Shown here: positions 4,695 to 5,049 of the stretch, piece after piece
How the letters are laid out: every line of letters starts with the position of its first letter
Position numbering within the stretch: position 1 is the first letter of the stretch
Position numbers and translations under genes: made by a program
NCBI GenBank assembly: GCA_022824605.1
Contig: JAJDZO010000322.1
Location: forward strand, 1 to 5,049
DNA length: 5,049 nt
DNA from: Acidimicrobiia bacterium
GTDB taxonomy: Bacteria; Actinomycetota; Acidimicrobiia; Acidimicrobiales; Aldehydirespiratoraceae
Direction: 5' to 3'
Notes under the pieces: generated by a model
The model's database searches: none
Seen by the model: the letters and a program-made list of their open reading frames with translations, nothing else
Told to the model about the DNA's origin: nothing

Positions 4695-5049
4695 GTGAGC
4701 TTCGACATGGTGTCACTGCTCAGGCCGGGACTCGCCGACGGCGCAGCCGAATGGGCCGGGGATCCGCCGTACAACTTCGTCGGCGGGCACAACGACCCTG
4801 CCAGCGTGCCGTTCGGCGGATTCGCCGAGGCCGCGGCCGCGGCCCTGGCCCGCCACGGTCCGGCGCTGGCCGCGTACAACCTGGGAGGGAGCCCTCAGGG
4901 CCACCTGCCGCTGCGCGAGTTCGTCTCGGAGGCTCTCGACCGCCGGGCGCACATGGCCACCGACGCGTCGGAGGTGTTGGTGACCTCAGGCTCGCTGCAA
5001 GCCCTCGACCTGGTGAACCTCGCCATGGTGGCCCCCGGCGACGCCGTGA
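4695..5049 (+). CDS. PLP-dependent class I/II aminotransferase, N-terminal part (partial at 3' end)
   Basis: The frame stays open to the window edge, giving 118 residues. They match the N-terminal part of fold-type I aminotransferases of the 2-aminoadipate/MocR-like branch: YNFVGGHNDPASVPF (26-40), YNLGGSPQGHLPLREFVSEA (61-80) with the substrate-arm Y-x-x-G-x-x-x-G and LR pattern, and EVLVTSGSLQALDLVNLAMVAPGDAV (93-118), where SGSLQAL is the usual cofactor-phosphate turn. The catalytic lysine lies beyond the window. No helix-turn-helix domain precedes it, so it is a stand-alone enzyme and not a MocR regulator. The amino-acid substrate cannot be told. GTG 4695 is chosen because of the promoter just upstream; ATG 4707, four codons in, is the alternative. 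Confidence 0.85.
   Translation, partial: MSFDMVSLLRPGLADGAAEWAGDPPYNFVGGHNDPASVPFGGFAEAAAAALARHGPALAAYNLGGSPQGHLPLREFVSEALDRRAHMATDASEVLVTSGSLQALDLVNLAMVAPGDAV

Overview
The window is GC-rich throughout, and every gene I can support lies on the + strand. The gene content (an actinobacterial Ltp3/Ltp4-type sterol side-chain cluster), the frequent GTG starts and two apparently leaderless promoters with a TANNNT -10 box point to an Actinomycetota genome. A deep lineage such as Acidimicrobiia is possible, but I cannot fix the genus from this sequence.

Region 1 (1-2514) is one operon. It holds the 3' end of a DUF35 OB-fold protein, then two thiolase-superfamily proteins that resemble mycobacterial/rhodococcal Ltp4 and Ltp3. 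The order DUF35-ltp4-ltp3 matches M. tuberculosis Rv3521-Rv3522-Rv3523 as I recall it. In Rhodococcus, ltp3 and ltp4 are needed to degrade C24-branched sterol side chains. Neither protein has the nucleophilic cysteine of true thiolases. Together with the DUF35 partner, this suggests a retro-aldolase or another repurposed chemistry on acyl-CoA side chains rather than thiolysis. The 54-nt gap between DUF35 and ltp4 is bridged by two mini-ORFs chained through 4-nt stop/start overlaps. ltp4 and ltp3 overlap by one base (TGATG).

Region 2 (2515-2656) is an intergenic control region. It holds a compound stem-loop that may end the operon, then an AT-rich island with a good -35/-10 pair. A 6-5-6 dyad and three 11-bp-phased TTRC direct repeats overlie this promoter.

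Region 3 (2657-4574) encodes a secreted coiled-coil M23 (LytM-type) peptidoglycan hydrolase, read from a GTG that coincides with the predicted transcription start (leaderless). It is followed by a thiamine pyrophosphokinase. The two are linked by a 15-codon mini-ORF that overlaps both genes through GTGA junctions.

Region 4 (4575-5049) has a 120-nt spacer with a second leaderless-type promoter, then the N-terminal 118 residues of a PLP-dependent class I/II aminotransferase cut by the window end.

No tRNA, rRNA, insertion sequence, CRISPR or phage feature was seen. The less-explained signals are the promoter/operator architecture before the M23 gene, the chained stop/start overlaps, and the cysteine-free Ltp pair.
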